A DNA stretch of 64,000 bases from Ectopseudomonas guguanensis. GTDB lineage: Bacteria > Pseudomonadota > Gammaproteobacteria > Pseudomonadales > Pseudomonadaceae. The translations under genes were made by a program, and so were the position numbers. Location: the NCBI RefSeq assembly GCF_900104265.1, contig NZ_FNJJ01000001.1:1-64000 (forward strand), in the 5' to 3' direction. The notes beneath the pieces were generated by a model. That model saw nothing but the letters and a program-made list of their open reading frames with translations, did not search any database and had not been told where the DNA came from. Positions 17,910-27,791 of the stretch are shown piece by piece (position 1 is the stretch's first letter; every line of letters begins with the position of its first letter).

Positions 17910-18041
17910 TCAGCGGCGCTGATGGGCTTCGCGACGCAGGCGTTGCTGTTCGGCTTCGCTGATACGAATCGGCTGAGGTTGCGGGACCAGGCCAAGGGCC
18001 TGCAGCAGGGCTTGCAGTTGTTCTTGCAGCTTGGCGAGCAT
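17910..18041 (-). CDS. Small ORF, 43 codons, strong ribosome-binding site
   Basis: The predicted 43-residue protein begins MLAKLQEQLQALLQALGL, an amphipathic helix, and ends in a basic tail (RRREA-like). A perfect AGGAGG (complement at 18050-18055) sits 8 nt before the ATG. A plausible promoter (TTGAAA, 16-bp spacer, TAATCT) lies upstream. From memory, P. aeruginosa has a short ORF/regulatory RNA locus (PA1414, sicX) beside a similar hydrolase gene; I could not verify homology. It may encode a small protein, an RNA, or both. It lies 93 bp after aceK on the same strand. Confidence 0.6.
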   Translation of the reverse strand: MLAKLQEQLQALLQALGLVPQPQPIRISEAEQQRLRREAHQRR

Positions 18042-18096
18042 GGGTACGACCTCCTGCCAAGTAGATGAAAGAGCCAGCGCGGTGGGCTCCCCTATC

Positions 18097-18124
18097 AGAT
18101 TAGGCCCGCCGCAGCGGATTTCAA
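18097..18124 (-). promoter_or_regulatory. Candidate sigma70-type promoter for the small ORF
   Basis: On the minus strand TTGAAA (18124-18119) and TAATCT (18102-18097) are separated by 16 bp. The leader to the start at 18041 would be about 50 nt. No Anr/FNR-type box (TTGAT-N4-ATCAA) was found here. Confidence 0.45.
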
Positions 18125-18134
18125 CCGGACCGGG

Positions 18135-19853
18135 TCAAATCACCGGACTCTTGCGCCGATAGGGAAACACGTCGATCACCTTGCCTGCGCGAATCGCCTC
18201 CTGCAATTGTTTCCAGTAATCGGCTTCATAGAGATTGCCGTGCAGCTGGCTGAACAGCCGGCGCTGCTTGATATCGGCGAACAGGAATGGCGGAAACTCC
18301 TCGGGAAACACGTCCATCGGCCCCACCGAATACCAGGGTTCGGAGCTCATCTCGTCCTCGGGGAAACGCGGCGGCGGAATGCGCCGGAAGTTCACTTCGG
18401 TGAGAAAGCAGATCTCGTCATAGTCGTAGAACACCACGCGGCCATGGCGAGTGACGCCGAAGTTCTTCAGCAGCATGTCGCCTGGGAAGATATTGGCGGC
18501 CGCCAGTTGCTTGATGGCCAGGCCGTAGTCGTCCAGCGCCTCGCGTACCTGGGCCTCGCTGGCGCCTTCAAGATAGAGGTTCAGCGGCGTCATGCGCCGC
18601 TCGGTCCAGCAGTGCCGAACCAGCACGGTGTCACCCTCCACCACCACGGTCGAGGGCGCTACTTCCAACAGTTCGGCCAGGCATTCGGGCTCGAATTTGG
18701 CCTTGGGGAAACGGAAATCGGAAAACTCCTGGGTGTCGGCCATGCGCCCAACCCGGTCGACGCTTTTCACCAGGCGGTACTTCTCGATCACCGTGTTGCG
18801 GTCCACCGTCTTGGCGTGGGCGAAGCGGTCCTTGATGATCTTGAACACGGTATTGAAGCCCGGCAGGGTGAACACGCTCATGACCATACCGCGCACTCCG
18901 GGGGCCATGATGAAGCGGTCGTCGGTGCTGGCCAGGTGGCCAATCAGGGCGCGGTAGAACTCGGACTTGCCGTGCTTGTAGAAGCCGATCGAGGTGTACA
19001 GCTCGGCGACGTGCTTGCCCGGCAGGATGCGCTTGAGAAAGCCGACGAACTCGGCTGGGATCGCCACGTCCACCATGAAGTAGCTGCGGGTGAAGGAGAA
19101 GATGATCGACACCTCCGCCTCGTCGGTGATCGCTGCATCGGCCTGGATACCCTGCCCTTCGCGGTGCAACAGCGGAATCGCCAGTGGCCACTGCTCCTCG
19201 CGGGTGTAGATGCGCCCGATCAGGTAGGCGCCCTTGTTGCGATACAGCACCGAAGAGAACAGCTCGATGCACAGCTGCGGGTCCTTGCATACCCAGTCCG
19301 GCAGGCTGGCGCGCAGTTGCTCTTCCAGACGCTGCAGGTCGCGCGGCAGGTCCTCGTAGGGCACATCGAAGCGGTAATCCTCGAAGATCGCCTGCAGCGC
19401 CTGATGCAACTCGCCGGCTGGCCGGTAGCTGCGCGTCTGCGCGGCGCTGGGCTGGTTGCGCAGCGAGGGCCGGGTGGTATGGATGAACATGCAGCCATCG
19501 CTGATCAGGTCATGGCTGAACAGGCTGCAGAAGATCGAGTTGAACCAGGTTTCCGCCAGTTCGTCGTCGAAGCGCAGGTCGATCAGGGCGATATAGGCAC
19601 TCTTGACCAGCGGCCACTGGCCCACCTCCAGCAGCGAAGCATCGAACCCTTGCAGCAGGCGCTCGCGGGTTTCTGCGACCTTCTCTTCGTACAGGTTGAT
19701 GCGCGCCGCCGAGGCCTGCTGCGCCTCCTGCCACTGCGCCCGCTCGAAGCGCATGCGCGCGCCATCGGTGATCAGGCGAAAGTGCTCGCGATAGTCGTCG
19801 AAGCCATCGAGGATCAGGCGAGCGATCTCGCCGGCCGGCCATTGTTGCCCCAT
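18135..19853 (-). CDS. aceK: Isocitrate dehydrogenase kinase/phosphatase
   Basis: The 572-residue bifunctional enzyme phosphorylates isocitrate dehydrogenase to close it and dephosphorylates it to reopen it. This directs carbon to the glyoxylate bypass during growth on acetate or fatty acids. Length and sequence fit AceK throughout: the regulatory N-terminal half, then the kinase-like half with the ATP-loop region [12 protein letters not shown] and [14 protein letters not shown], and the [10 protein letters not shown] segment. Start 19853 ([13 protein letters not shown]) follows GAGG; the ATG at 19907 would add 18 unlikely residues. It is not linked to aceA or aceB here, so it is probably its own unit. 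Confidence 0.93.
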   Translation of the reverse strand: MGQQWPAGEIARLILDGFDDYREHFRLITDGARMRFERAQWQEAQQASAARINLYEEKVAETRERLLQGFDASLLEVGQWPLVKSAYIALIDLRFDDELAETWFNSIFCSLFSHDLISDGCMFIHTTRPSLRNQPSAAQTRSYRPAGELHQALQAIFEDYRFDVPYEDLPRDLQRLEEQLRASLPDWVCKDPQLCIELFSSVLYRNKGAYLIGRIYTREEQWPLAIPLLHREGQGIQADAAITDEAEVSIIFSFTRSYFMVDVAIPAEFVGFLKRILPGKHVAELYTSIGFYKHGKSEFYRALIGHLASTDDRFIMAPGVRGMVMSVFTLPGFNTVFKIIKDRFAHAKTVDRNTVIEKYRLVKSVDRVGRMADTQEFSDFRFPKAKFEPECLAELLEVAPSTVVVEGDTVLVRHCWTERRMTPLNLYLEGASEAQVREALDDYGLAIKQLAAANIFPGDMLLKNFGVTRHGRVVFYDYDEICFLTEVNFRRIPPPRFPEDEMSSEPWYSVGPMDVFPEEFPPFLFADIKQRRLFSQLHGNLYEADYWKQLQEAIRAGKVIDVFPYRRKSPVI

Positions 19854-19910
19854 GGAAGTGCCTCGCAAGGAAATGAGTGAAGCGAGCTTAGCCGCAAAGT
19901 CGGTCAAACG

Positions 19911-19973
19911 TAGCCCGGATGCAATCCGGGGACTATCACCCGGTCTTCCCGGATTTCATCCGGGCTACGGGTT
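19911..19973. repeat. Family B inverted repeat between aceK and the exporter gene
   Basis: GTAGCCCGGATGCAATCCGGG and CCCGGATTTCATCCGGGCTAC form a long inverted pair. The element occupies much of the 210-bp divergent region between the aceK start (19853) and the exporter start (20064), so it sits where promoters of both genes are expected. Confidence 0.7.
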
Positions 19974-20063
19974 GGCACAAACCTTGTTCGAAAGTGCAAT
20001 GCGGATTGCCAGAACCCCGCCCAGCGGCAACACTCTCGGCCCCATCCTGACGGATATACCGCC

Positions 20064-20954
20064 TTGCGTACCGCCGATCTGCTTCGCCTGCTGCTGCTCG
20101 CCGCCATCTGGGGCGCCAGCTTCCTGTTCATGCGCGTTGCCGCGCCCATACTGGGCAGCATGCCGACCGCCTTCTTTCGCGCCAGCTTCGGCGCGCTGGG
20201 CCTGCTCGCGCTGCTCGTGCTGCTGCGCAGCGACTGGGACTTTCGCGGCAAGCTGCGCATCTGCCTGGGCCTGGGCGTGATCAACGCCGGCCTGCCTTCG
20301 GCCATGTACTGCCTGGCGGCGCTGATCCTGCCGGCCGGCTACTCGGCGATCTTCAACGCCACCACGCCCCTGATGGGCGTGCTGATCGGCGCGCTGTTCT
20401 TCCATGAGGGCATCACCCCGAGCAAGGCGGCGGGCGTGTTTCTCGGCCTGCTCGGCGTGGCGGTGCTGACCCGTACCGGGCCGGTGGCATTCGACCTGCA
20501 ACTGCTGCTGGGTGCAGGTGCCTGCCTGGTGGCCACCACCTGCTATGGCTTCGCCGGCTTTCTCACGCGCCGCTGGATCGGCCAGCAGGGCGGCCTGGAC
20601 AACCGCCTGACCGCCTTCGCCAGCCTGGTCGGGGCCAGCCTGTTCCTGCTGCCATTGTTCGCCGGCAGCCTGGCGCTGCAACCACCGCCGAGCTGGGGCG
20701 GCATCGAGGTATGGCTGTCGCTGGCCGCCCTCGGCCTGGTCTGCACGGCGTTCGCCTATGTCCTGTACTTCCGCCTGCTGGCCGATATCGGGCCGATCAA
20801 GGCCAGCACCACCACCTTCCTGATTCCGCCGTTCGGCGTATTGTGGGGCGCCCTGCTGCTGGGCGAGCCGCTCAGCTGGGACTACCTGCCCGGCTGCGTG
20901 CTGATCGCGTTGGCCCTGTGGCTGGTAGTCAGGCCTGGCGTGAGCAGAGCGTAG
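20064..20954 (+). CDS. EamA/DMT-superfamily drug-metabolite exporter
   Basis: The 296-residue inner-membrane protein has ten predicted helices in two EamA repeats. Family hallmarks are LLLAAIWGASFLFMRVAAP near the start and SAIFNATTPLMGVLIGALFF at the end of repeat one. Repeat two ends LLGEPLSWDYLPGCVLI. Such proteins export amino acids, purines or similar metabolites; no substrate can be read from sequence. The best start is TTG 20064, because it includes the complete first helix and no upstream in-frame ATG fits; the ribosome site is weak. The next 620 bp hold only repeats. Confidence 0.82.
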   Translation: MRTADLLRLLLLAAIWGASFLFMRVAAPILGSMPTAFFRASFGALGLLALLVLLRSDWDFRGKLRICLGLGVINAGLPSAMYCLAALILPAGYSAIFNATTPLMGVLIGALFFHEGITPSKAAGVFLGLLGVAVLTRTGPVAFDLQLLLGAGACLVATTCYGFAGFLTRRWIGQQGGLDNRLTAFASLVGASLFLLPLFAGSLALQPPPSWGGIEVWLSLAALGLVCTAFAYVLYFRLLADIGPIKASTTTFLIPPFGVLWGALLLGEPLSWDYLPGCVLIALALWLVVRPGVSRA

Positions 20955-21463
20955 CCCGGATGAAATCCGGGAGACAGGCGGTGAAAATTCCCGGATTGCA
21001 TCCGGGCTACAGACTGATAGTCAGGCCAAGCACCGCCAAAGCCTAGAGGCCTTGCGGAACCACGAACCTGTAGGAGCGGCGCCCCGCCGCGAATCTGGGC
21101 AGCGCGAAATTGAAAAGCTTCGCCCCGGGGCGGGGCTCCTACGAAAGCAGCCCGGATGCAATCCGGGGAGCAGGCGGCGTGACTCCCGGATTGCATCCGG
21201 GCTACGGGCTGGTGGCTTGATCAGGCACCGCCAAAGCCTAGAGGCCTTGCGGAATCACGAACCTGTAGGAGCGACGCCCCGCCGCGAATCTGGGCTGCGC
21301 GAAATTGAAAAGCTTCGCCCCGGAGCGGGGCTCCTACGAAAGTAGTCCGAATGAAAATCCGGGGCGCAGGCGGCGTGACTCCCCGGATTGCATCCGGGCT
21401 ACGGGCTGCTGGCTTGATCAGGCGCCGCCAAAGCCTGAACGGCGGTGCGCACGGCGCACCCTA
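20945..21463. repeat. Repeat array: 195-bp tandem units of REP-like hairpins
   Basis: Two near-complete units start at about 21031 and 21226 (195-bp offset), and a third begins at about 21423 but breaks off into a family A arm. Each unit holds a family D hairpin (GTAGGAGCGGCGCCCCGCC with GGGGCGGGGCTCCTAC) and a family B hairpin (CCCGGATGCAATCCGGG pair). A further family B pair precedes the first unit (20951-21010). Units differ at scattered bases. No gene is visible from 20955 to 21579. Confidence 0.85.
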
Positions 21464-21579
21464 CGGCCGAGTCGGCCGGGGCGTGGGGGGAACGCGCTTC
21501 ATTGATCCACCAGAACAGTGGATGTGAAAAGCGACATCAACGCCCAGCTCCGCCTGTAGCCTGTAGCCTGCAGCCGCTC

Positions 21580-22551
21580 TTACTGCTGCAGCTCCTGCTC
21601 GGTGAACAGGTCGCTGAACAGCATGCTCGACAGGTAACGCTCGCCGGAGTCCGGCAGGATCACCACGATGGTCTTGCCGTGCATCTCCGGTTTCTCGGCC
21701 AGGCGCACCGCCGCGGCCATCGCCGCGCCGCAGGAGATGCCGCAGAGAATGCCCTCCTCGCGCATCAGGCGCAGGGCCATGGCCTTGGCGTCCTCGTCGG
21801 CCACCTGCTCGACCTGGTCGACCATCGCCAGATCGAGGTTCTTCGGCACGAAACCGGCGCCGATACCCTGGATCTTGTGCGGCGCCGGCTTGACCTCGTC
21901 ACCGGCCAGGGTCTGGCTGATCACCGGCGACCCCACCGGCTCCACCGCCACCGAGAGGATCGGCTTGCCCTGGGTCTGCTTGATGTAGCGCGACACCCCG
22001 GTAATGGTGCCGCCGGTGCCGACACCGGCCACCAGCACGTCGATGGCGCCTTCGGTATCGCGCCAGATTTCCGGGCCGGTGGTCTTTTCATGGATGGCCG
22101 GGTTGGCCGGGTTCTCGAACTGCTGCGGCAGGTAATAGTCGGGGTTGGCGGCCACCAGTTCGTTGGCTTTCTCGATGGCGCCCTTCATGCCCTTGGCCGG
22201 CTCGGTCAGCACCAGCTCGGCACCCAGGGCCTTGAGCACCTTGCGCCGCTCCAGGCTCATCGAGGCCGGCATGGTCAGCACCAGCTTGTAGCCGCGTGCC
22301 GCAGCGACGAAAGCCAGGCCGATGCCGGTGTTGCCCGAGGTGGGCTCGACGATGGTCATGCCCGGCTTGAGCACGCCGCGCTCCTCGGCGTCCCAGATCA
22401 TGCTGGCGCCAATGCGGCACTTGACCGAATACGCCGGGTTGCGCCCCTCGATCTTGGCCAGGATGGTCACGCCCTTGGGGCCCAGGCGGTTGATCATCAC
22501 CAGCGGCGTATTGCCGATGGCCTGGGCGTTGTCTGCGAAAATGCGGCTCAT
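21580..22551 (-). CDS. cysK: Cysteine synthase A (O-acetylserine sulfhydrylase)
   Basis: The 323-residue PLP enzyme makes cysteine from O-acetylserine and sulfide. The cofactor lysine is K44 in [11 protein letters not shown], and the substrate loop PTSGNTG runs over 70-76. The phosphate-binding [10 protein letters not shown] loop and the closing [10 protein letters not shown] segment are also present. Sequence and length fit CysK better than CysM. It is transcribed away from the DUF748 gene with a 128-bp gap that must hold its promoter. No CysB site was identified. It is probably monocistronic, with a repeat-rich region downstream. Confidence 0.94.
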   Translation of the reverse strand: MSRIFADNAQAIGNTPLVMINRLGPKGVTILAKIEGRNPAYSVKCRIGASMIWDAEERGVLKPGMTIVEPTSGNTGIGLAFVAAARGYKLVLTMPASMSLERRKVLKALGAELVLTEPAKGMKGAIEKANELVAANPDYYLPQQFENPANPAIHEKTTGPEIWRDTEGAIDVLVAGVGTGGTITGVSRYIKQTQGKPILSVAVEPVGSPVISQTLAGDEVKPAPHKIQGIGAGFVPKNLDLAMVDQVEQVADEDAKAMALRLMREEGILCGISCGAAMAAAVRLAEKPEMHGKTIVVILPDSGERYLSSMLFSDLFTEQELQQ

Positions 22552-22679
22552 GGTCCCTTCCTTAGCGGGTGGATGACGAACAGGGACATCAGCCTATGCC
22601 TGGGTGCGGCAGCAGTCCAGCCGAACAGATCGGCGCGGGTGCAGTCCATCGAAGATACCTGCCCTGACAGACGCTGATT

Positions 22680-23762
22680 ATGAAACGACGCTACAGCTGG
22701 CCCCTCAAGGCCTTGCTCATCCTGGCTCTGCTGCTGATCACCGCGCAGCTCGCGCTGCCCTGGCTGATCCGTGACTACCTCAACGACAAGCTCGCCGACA
22801 TGGGCGACTATCGCGGGCACATCGGTGATATCGACCTGGCCTGGTGGCGCGGGGCCTACCGCATCAACGACCTGCGCATCGTCAAGACCAGCGGCGACGT
22901 GCCGATCCCCCTGCTCGAGGCTCCGCTGATCGACATCTCGGTGAGCGGGCCGCCGCTATGGCGCGAGCGAGCGGTGGTAGCCGAGGTGTACTTCGAACGA
23001 CCGCAGCTGAACTTCGTCGATGGCGGCGAGAACGACCAGGCCGACCAGACCGGTGCCGGCACCGACTGGCGCGATCAGTTGAACAAGCTGCTGCCCATCA
23101 CCCTCAACGAACTGCGAGTGATCGACGGGCGCGTCACCTTTCACAACTTCACCACCAGCCCCAAGGTGGAACTGAGCGCGGACGAGGTCAATGCCAGCCT
23201 GTACAACCTCACCAATGTCGGTGACGAGCCGGGTGATCGGGTCGCACACTTCGAAGGGCGTGCGCTTCTGCTCGATCATGCGCCGCTGGAAGCCGAGGCG
23301 GCCTTCGACCCGTTCGAGCAATTCGAGGATTTCGAGCTGCGCCTGCGCGCGCGGGATATCGACCTGACCCGCTTCAATGACTTCGCCCGAGCCTACGGCC
23401 GCTTCGACTTCAAGCGCGGCAATGGCGACCTGGTGATCGAGGCACAAGCCGACAACGCCCAGCTCAGCGGCTACATCAAGCCCTTGCTGCGTGACGTCGA
23501 GGTGTTCGACTGGGAGCAGGACGTCGAGGACGAAGACAAGGGTGTCCTGCGCTCGCTGTGGGAAGCCATAGTCGGCGGCGGCGAGACCCTGCTGAAGAAC
23601 CAGCGCCGCGACCAGTTCGCCACCCGCGTCGAACTCAGCGGTAACGTTCACGACCAGCAGACCAGCGCCTTCCAGGCCTTCGTCGCGATCCTGCGCAATG
23701 GCTTTGTCGAAGCCTTCACGCCCCGCTACGAACGCCCGCCACCCCAACAGGACGAGGGCTGA
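22680..23762 (+). CDS. DUF748 / AsmA-like envelope protein
   Basis: The 360-residue protein begins with a single membrane anchor (about 6-26, LKALLILALLLITAQLALP) and continues as a periplasmic domain of DUF748/AsmA-like character. It has many short beta-strand segments such as IGDIDLAWWRGAYRINDLRI and LNELRVIDGRVTFHNF. Relatives form lipid-conducting bridge-like tubes between membranes or act in outer-membrane assembly, but this member is short for that role. Its function is therefore uncertain. It stands alone between cysK (divergent) and the moxR gene 141 bp downstream. Confidence 0.75.
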   Translation: MKRRYSWPLKALLILALLLITAQLALPWLIRDYLNDKLADMGDYRGHIGDIDLAWWRGAYRINDLRIVKTSGDVPIPLLEAPLIDISVSGPPLWRERAVVAEVYFERPQLNFVDGGENDQADQTGAGTDWRDQLNKLLPITLNELRVIDGRVTFHNFTTSPKVELSADEVNASLYNLTNVGDEPGDRVAHFEGRALLLDHAPLEAEAAFDPFEQFEDFELRLRARDIDLTRFNDFARAYGRFDFKRGNGDLVIEAQADNAQLSGYIKPLLRDVEVFDWEQDVEDEDKGVLRSLWEAIVGGGETLLKNQRRDQFATRVELSGNVHDQQTSAFQAFVAILRNGFVEAFTPRYERPPPQQDEG

Positions 23763-23903
23763 GCCGTAGTCGAAAGCTGCGGTGACCGCCCATTCAGTGA
23801 CTGAATACTGCGTCTGCGTTCACAGCCACCGGAGCTGCGCGTTATAGTCGCGCTCTGAATTTCTGCTGCGGGCCGCCCGCGTTACCGTTCCGAGGATTTT
23901 CCG

Positions 23904-24749
<846 letters not shown>

Positions 24750-24757
24750 GAGGCTTG

Positions 24758-24868
24758 TCTCCCCTCTCCCGCTTGCGGGAGAGGGGCCGGGGGAGAGGGT
24801 AGCCGGCTGCGTCGATACGGTCTGAAAAGCCCCTCTCCCTAACCCTCTCCCATGAATGGGAGAGGGAA
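24758..24868. repeat. Family E hairpins (CTCTCCC type) between the moxR and VWA genes
   Basis: CTCTCCCGCTTGCGGGAGAG forms one palindrome (about 24763-24782) and CTCTCCCATGAATGGGAGAG another (about 24846-24865). The same motifs recur inside the mobile element at 38790-38981. Unlike that copy, no GTAATG-type inverted ends or target duplication were seen here. It fills the gap between two genes that normally form one functional pair. Confidence 0.75.
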
Positions 24869-24899
24869 CCGTTCGTGCATCACCGGGAGACCCGCAGCC

Positions 24900-26078
24900 A
24901 TGCTGCTCAACCTATTCAACGAAATGCGCGCGGCCAAGGTGCCGGTGTCGGTGCGCGAGCTGCTCGATCTGATCAATGCGCTCAAGCACAACGTCGTGTT
25001 CGCCGACATGGACGAGTTCTATTACCTGGCGCGCGCGATCCTGGTGAAGGACGAACGCCACTTCGACAAGTTCGACCGCGCCTTCGGCGCCTATTTCAAC
25101 GGGCTTGAGAACCTCAACCAGCACATCGAGGCGATGATCCCCGAGGAGTGGTTGCGCAAGGAGTTCGAGCGCCTGCTGAGCGACAAGGAAAAGGCGCAGA
25201 TCCAGAGCCTTGGCGGCCTGGACAAACTGATCGAGGAATTCAAGAAGCGCCTCGAGGAGCAGAAGGAAAAGCACGCCGGCGGCAACAAGTGGATCGGCAC
25301 CGGCGGCACCAGCCCGTTCGGCTCCGGCGGCTACAACCCGGAAGGCATTCGCGTCGGCGATGCCGGCAAGCGTCAGGGCAAGGCCGCCAAGGTCTGGGAC
25401 CAGCGCGAGTACAAGAACCTGGACGACCAGGTCGAGCTGGGCACGCGCAACATCAAGGTAGCGCTGCGCCGCCTGCGCAAGTTCGCCCGCCAGGGTGCGG
25501 CCGAAGAGCTCGATCTGGACGGCACCATCGACCATACCGCGAAGGACGGGGGTCTGCTCAACATCCAGATGCGCCCGGAACGGCGCAACACGGTCAAGCT
25601 CCTGCTGCTGCTGGACATCGGCGGCTCGATGGATGCCCACGTCAAGGTCTGCGAAGAGCTGTTCTCGGCCTGCAAGACCGAGTTCAAGCATCTGGAATAT
25701 TTCTACTTCCACAACTTCATCTACGAGAGCGTGTGGAAGAACAACCTGCGCCGCACCAGCGAGCGCACCTCGACGATGGATCTGCTGCACAAGTACGGCG
25801 CCGACTACAAGGTGGTGTTCGTCGGCGATGCGGCCATGGCCCCCTACGAGATCACCCAGGCCGGCGGGAGCGTCGAGCATTGGAACGAGGAAGCCGGCTA
25901 CGTCTGGATGAAACGCTTCACCGAGAAGTTCAAGAAGATCATCTGGATCAACCCCTACCCCAAGGACACCTGGAACTACACCGCCTCCACCAATCTGGTG
26001 CGCGAGCTGATCGAGGATCGCATGTACCCGCTGACCCTGCAGGGCCTGGAAGACGGCATGAAGTACCTGTCCAAGTAA
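24900..26078 (+). CDS. VWA-domain (CoxE-like) protein, partner of the MoxR ATPase
   Basis: The 392-residue cytosolic protein has an alpha-helical N-terminal part with a basic/acidic coiled-coil stretch (about 85-125, KEFERLLSDKEKAQIQ and onward), a Gly-rich linker (GGTSPFGSGGYNPEG), and a C-terminal VWA domain from about residue 230. The metal-site loop reads DIGGSMD at 239-245, a variant of DxSxS in which the middle Ser is Gly. VWA proteins of this type work with MoxR ATPases. Start 24900 follows GGGAGA; an ATG at 24852 lies in the upstream repeat and is unlikely. The gene ends at a good terminator. Confidence 0.87.
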   Translation: MLLNLFNEMRAAKVPVSVRELLDLINALKHNVVFADMDEFYYLARAILVKDERHFDKFDRAFGAYFNGLENLNQHIEAMIPEEWLRKEFERLLSDKEKAQIQSLGGLDKLIEEFKKRLEEQKEKHAGGNKWIGTGGTSPFGSGGYNPEGIRVGDAGKRQGKAAKVWDQREYKNLDDQVELGTRNIKVALRRLRKFARQGAAEELDLDGTIDHTAKDGGLLNIQMRPERRNTVKLLLLLDIGGSMDAHVKVCEELFSACKTEFKHLEYFYFHNFIYESVWKNNLRRTSERTSTMDLLHKYGADYKVVFVGDAAMAPYEITQAGGSVEHWNEEAGYVWMKRFTEKFKKIIWINPYPKDTWNYTASTNLVRELIEDRMYPLTLQGLEDGMKYLSK

Positions 26079-26092
26079 GGCAAGCCGCAACG

Positions 26093-26131
26093 AAAAACGC
26101 CGCGAACCCTGCACAGGATTCGCGGCGTTTT
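26093..26131. terminator. Bidirectional rho-independent terminator
   Basis: AAAACGCCGCGAA (26094-26106) and TTCGCGGCGTTTT (26119-26131) form a 13-bp perfect stem around CCCTGCACAGGA. T-runs appear on both strands. It lies 15 bp after the VWA stop codon and just downstream of the convergent lipoprotein gene, so it can end both transcripts. Confidence 0.9.
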
Positions 26132-26132
26132 G

Positions 26133-26519
26133 CTATTCGGTTGCACGCGCCTGGTTTGCATATTCCTGCTCCAACCGGCCGAGCATTCTCTCGGTATAGT
26201 CGAAACAGTAATCCAGCTTCTCGTGCGCTTTTACATAGTCCACGGCGAACCTGAGCGACATGTCGCTCAGGCATTTCTCGACGAGGGCGCTGATGATCGG
26301 CAACGCCTCTTCTGGCACGTCGGGAATCCGTTCGCGAACGAAATCGGCACTGCTGGCCAGTCGATTGGTATCGACGGCAAAAGCCCAGTCCCGCATGGTC
26401 GCCTCATGCAGCGTACCACCCTGATCCCATCCCTCGGCGAAGCGATCCGCTTGGCCACAGCCGGCGCCCAGCAACAGCACAACCGCAAGAAAGGAGCCGC
26501 GCAGTACGTCCCAGTGCAT
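26133..26519 (-). CDS. Putative small lipoprotein of unknown function
   Basis: The 128-residue product begins with a hydrophobic signal (LRGSFLAVVLLLGAGC), in which Cys may be lipidated, although the -3 position is Gly rather than the usual Leu. The mature part has acidic and aromatic residues (FVRERIPDVPEEALPII, LDYCFDYTERML) and one further Cys. I do not recognise a family. Base use looks less GC-rich than in neighbouring genes. Start 26519 (MHWDV) gives a cleaner signal; 26531 is possible. The next upstream gene ends 21 bp away on the same strand. Confidence 0.6.
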   Translation of the reverse strand: MHWDVLRGSFLAVVLLLGAGCGQADRFAEGWDQGGTLHEATMRDWAFAVDTNRLASSADFVRERIPDVPEEALPIISALVEKCLSDMSLRFAVDYVKAHEKLDYCFDYTERMLGRLEQEYANQARATE

Positions 26520-26540
26520 GACACCACCCACGCTTCGAAC

Positions 26541-27608
26541 TCAACGCTTGCCCGCGTCGTCCGGCTTGTTCAGGTCCATCACCGTCTGCGCCGGGGCCTG
26601 TACCGGCTCCTCGACCTTGGCCTCGGCTGGCGCTGCCACAGGAGCAGCCGGCGCACTCGCTTCTTCGCTCGCAGTGTCCTTCCTGCTCAGGCCGATACGC
26701 TTGAACAGCCAGCCGATCACCACCACCGGGATGAACCAGAACTTCTTCAGCAGTACCAGCAGCATGGCCAGCAGGCCGGTCTTGGCCGCCACCTTGCCGG
26801 CGACCAACGCACCCAGGCCGTAGGCGGCCACGGTGTCGAGATCCGGGTCGAATTCGGCATAGCGCTGGCCCGGGTTGAATTCGGTGGCTGCCAGCACGGC
26901 CGGTACGCTGGCCTCGATTTCTGCAAGCTGATCCATGTTGGCAACGAAATTCAGCACCAGCACACCCCTACGGCCCAGCACGCGGATGTTGTAGTTCAGG
27001 GTGTTGGCCTCGCTGTCGCCGAACTTCAGTTCCTTGGCCCAGTGCAGCTTCTTGCCCTCGGCATCGTAGCGTGGCGCAGCGGCCCAGCCGACCAGCTGTA
27101 CCGGCTCGTAGCCGTTCTCTTCACGCCAGGTGTTGGCCTCACGCATGTCGGCCTGCATGTCCTTGAGCATGTCGCCGTAGTCGATGTCGGCGGCGTCCTC
27201 GTCGGACACATAACCGCTGTCCTCATATTCGACGGTCACACCCCAGGACTCCTCGGCCAGCGGCGATACCCCGGCCGGCAGGATCATGCCCAGCGGCGGA
27301 ACGTCGTCCGGCGGGTTGCCCCAGGCATCGACCAGCAGGCGCTGGGCATTCTCGCCATCGAGGAATACCAGCGAATCGGGCAGGTTGAGGGTGGCCAGAT
27401 CGTTGCCGAGCACCACTCGCCCAGTCTTGAACTCCAGGCTGGCGACGAATTCTTCGGGGCTGATGTACTGCGCCGAATCGTCACCCTCGGTGACCTCCTC
27501 GCTGACTGCAGCGACGTCTGGCTCGGTTTCGGGCGTGGCCTGGGCAACGCAGGTGAAGGGCAGCACGGCAACCAGCGCGGCTGCCAGGATCGAATCCTTG
27601 ATCGACAT
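26541..27608 (-). CDS. DUF2167 membrane protein
   Basis: The 355-residue protein has an N-terminal signal (about 1-24, ending VAQA) and a large extracytoplasmic region with the DUF2167 pattern GYEPVQLVGWAAAPRYD. Two C-terminal hydrophobic segments (about 258-305, including LLAMLLVLLKKFWFIPVVVIGWL) are followed by a Pro/Ala/Glu-rich tail. The domain is common in proteobacterial envelope proteins, but its function is unknown. The small lipoprotein gene lies just downstream on the same strand and may share the transcript. A spaced region of about 180 bp separates it from the DUF2937 gene. Confidence 0.82.
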   Translation of the reverse strand: MSIKDSILAAALVAVLPFTCVAQATPETEPDVAAVSEEVTEGDDSAQYISPEEFVASLEFKTGRVVLGNDLATLNLPDSLVFLDGENAQRLLVDAWGNPPDDVPPLGMILPAGVSPLAEESWGVTVEYEDSGYVSDEDAADIDYGDMLKDMQADMREANTWREENGYEPVQLVGWAAAPRYDAEGKKLHWAKELKFGDSEANTLNYNIRVLGRRGVLVLNFVANMDQLAEIEASVPAVLAATEFNPGQRYAEFDPDLDTVAAYGLGALVAGKVAAKTGLLAMLLVLLKKFWFIPVVVIGWLFKRIGLSRKDTASEEASAPAAPVAAPAEAKVEEPVQAPAQTVMDLNKPDDAGKR

Positions 27609-27791
27609 GGAAACTCCAGGGAAACATCGGGAAAGGGATAAATGTAACGCCGTATTACATTAACACAGCCTGCCCCATGCCCAGGCGAACCAGCGCACCT
27701 TTTTACGGCCCCGCCAGCAGCGCTGTAATACCGGCTCTACACGACTCGCATCCCAGCTCAGGGCGACTTGTGTGGCTGTGCAACCTTCCGC

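Noticed and set aside
18041..18134. Anr/FNR box for the small ORF
   Set aside because: No TTGAT-N4-ATCAA was present; only a sigma70-like pair was found.
18207..19880. Long open frame (557 codons) on the plus strand opposite aceK
   Set aside because: It is antisense to a convincing aceK, with no motif or ribosome site; GC-rich antisense frames are common here.
20945..21463. CRISPR array
   Set aside because: Units are 195 bp and contain internal hairpins; there are no short regular repeats with unique spacers and no cas genes.
24758..24868. Second copy of the 38.8-kb mobile element
   Set aside because: It shares the internal CTCTCCC hairpins but lacks the GTAATG-type inverted ends and any target duplication.
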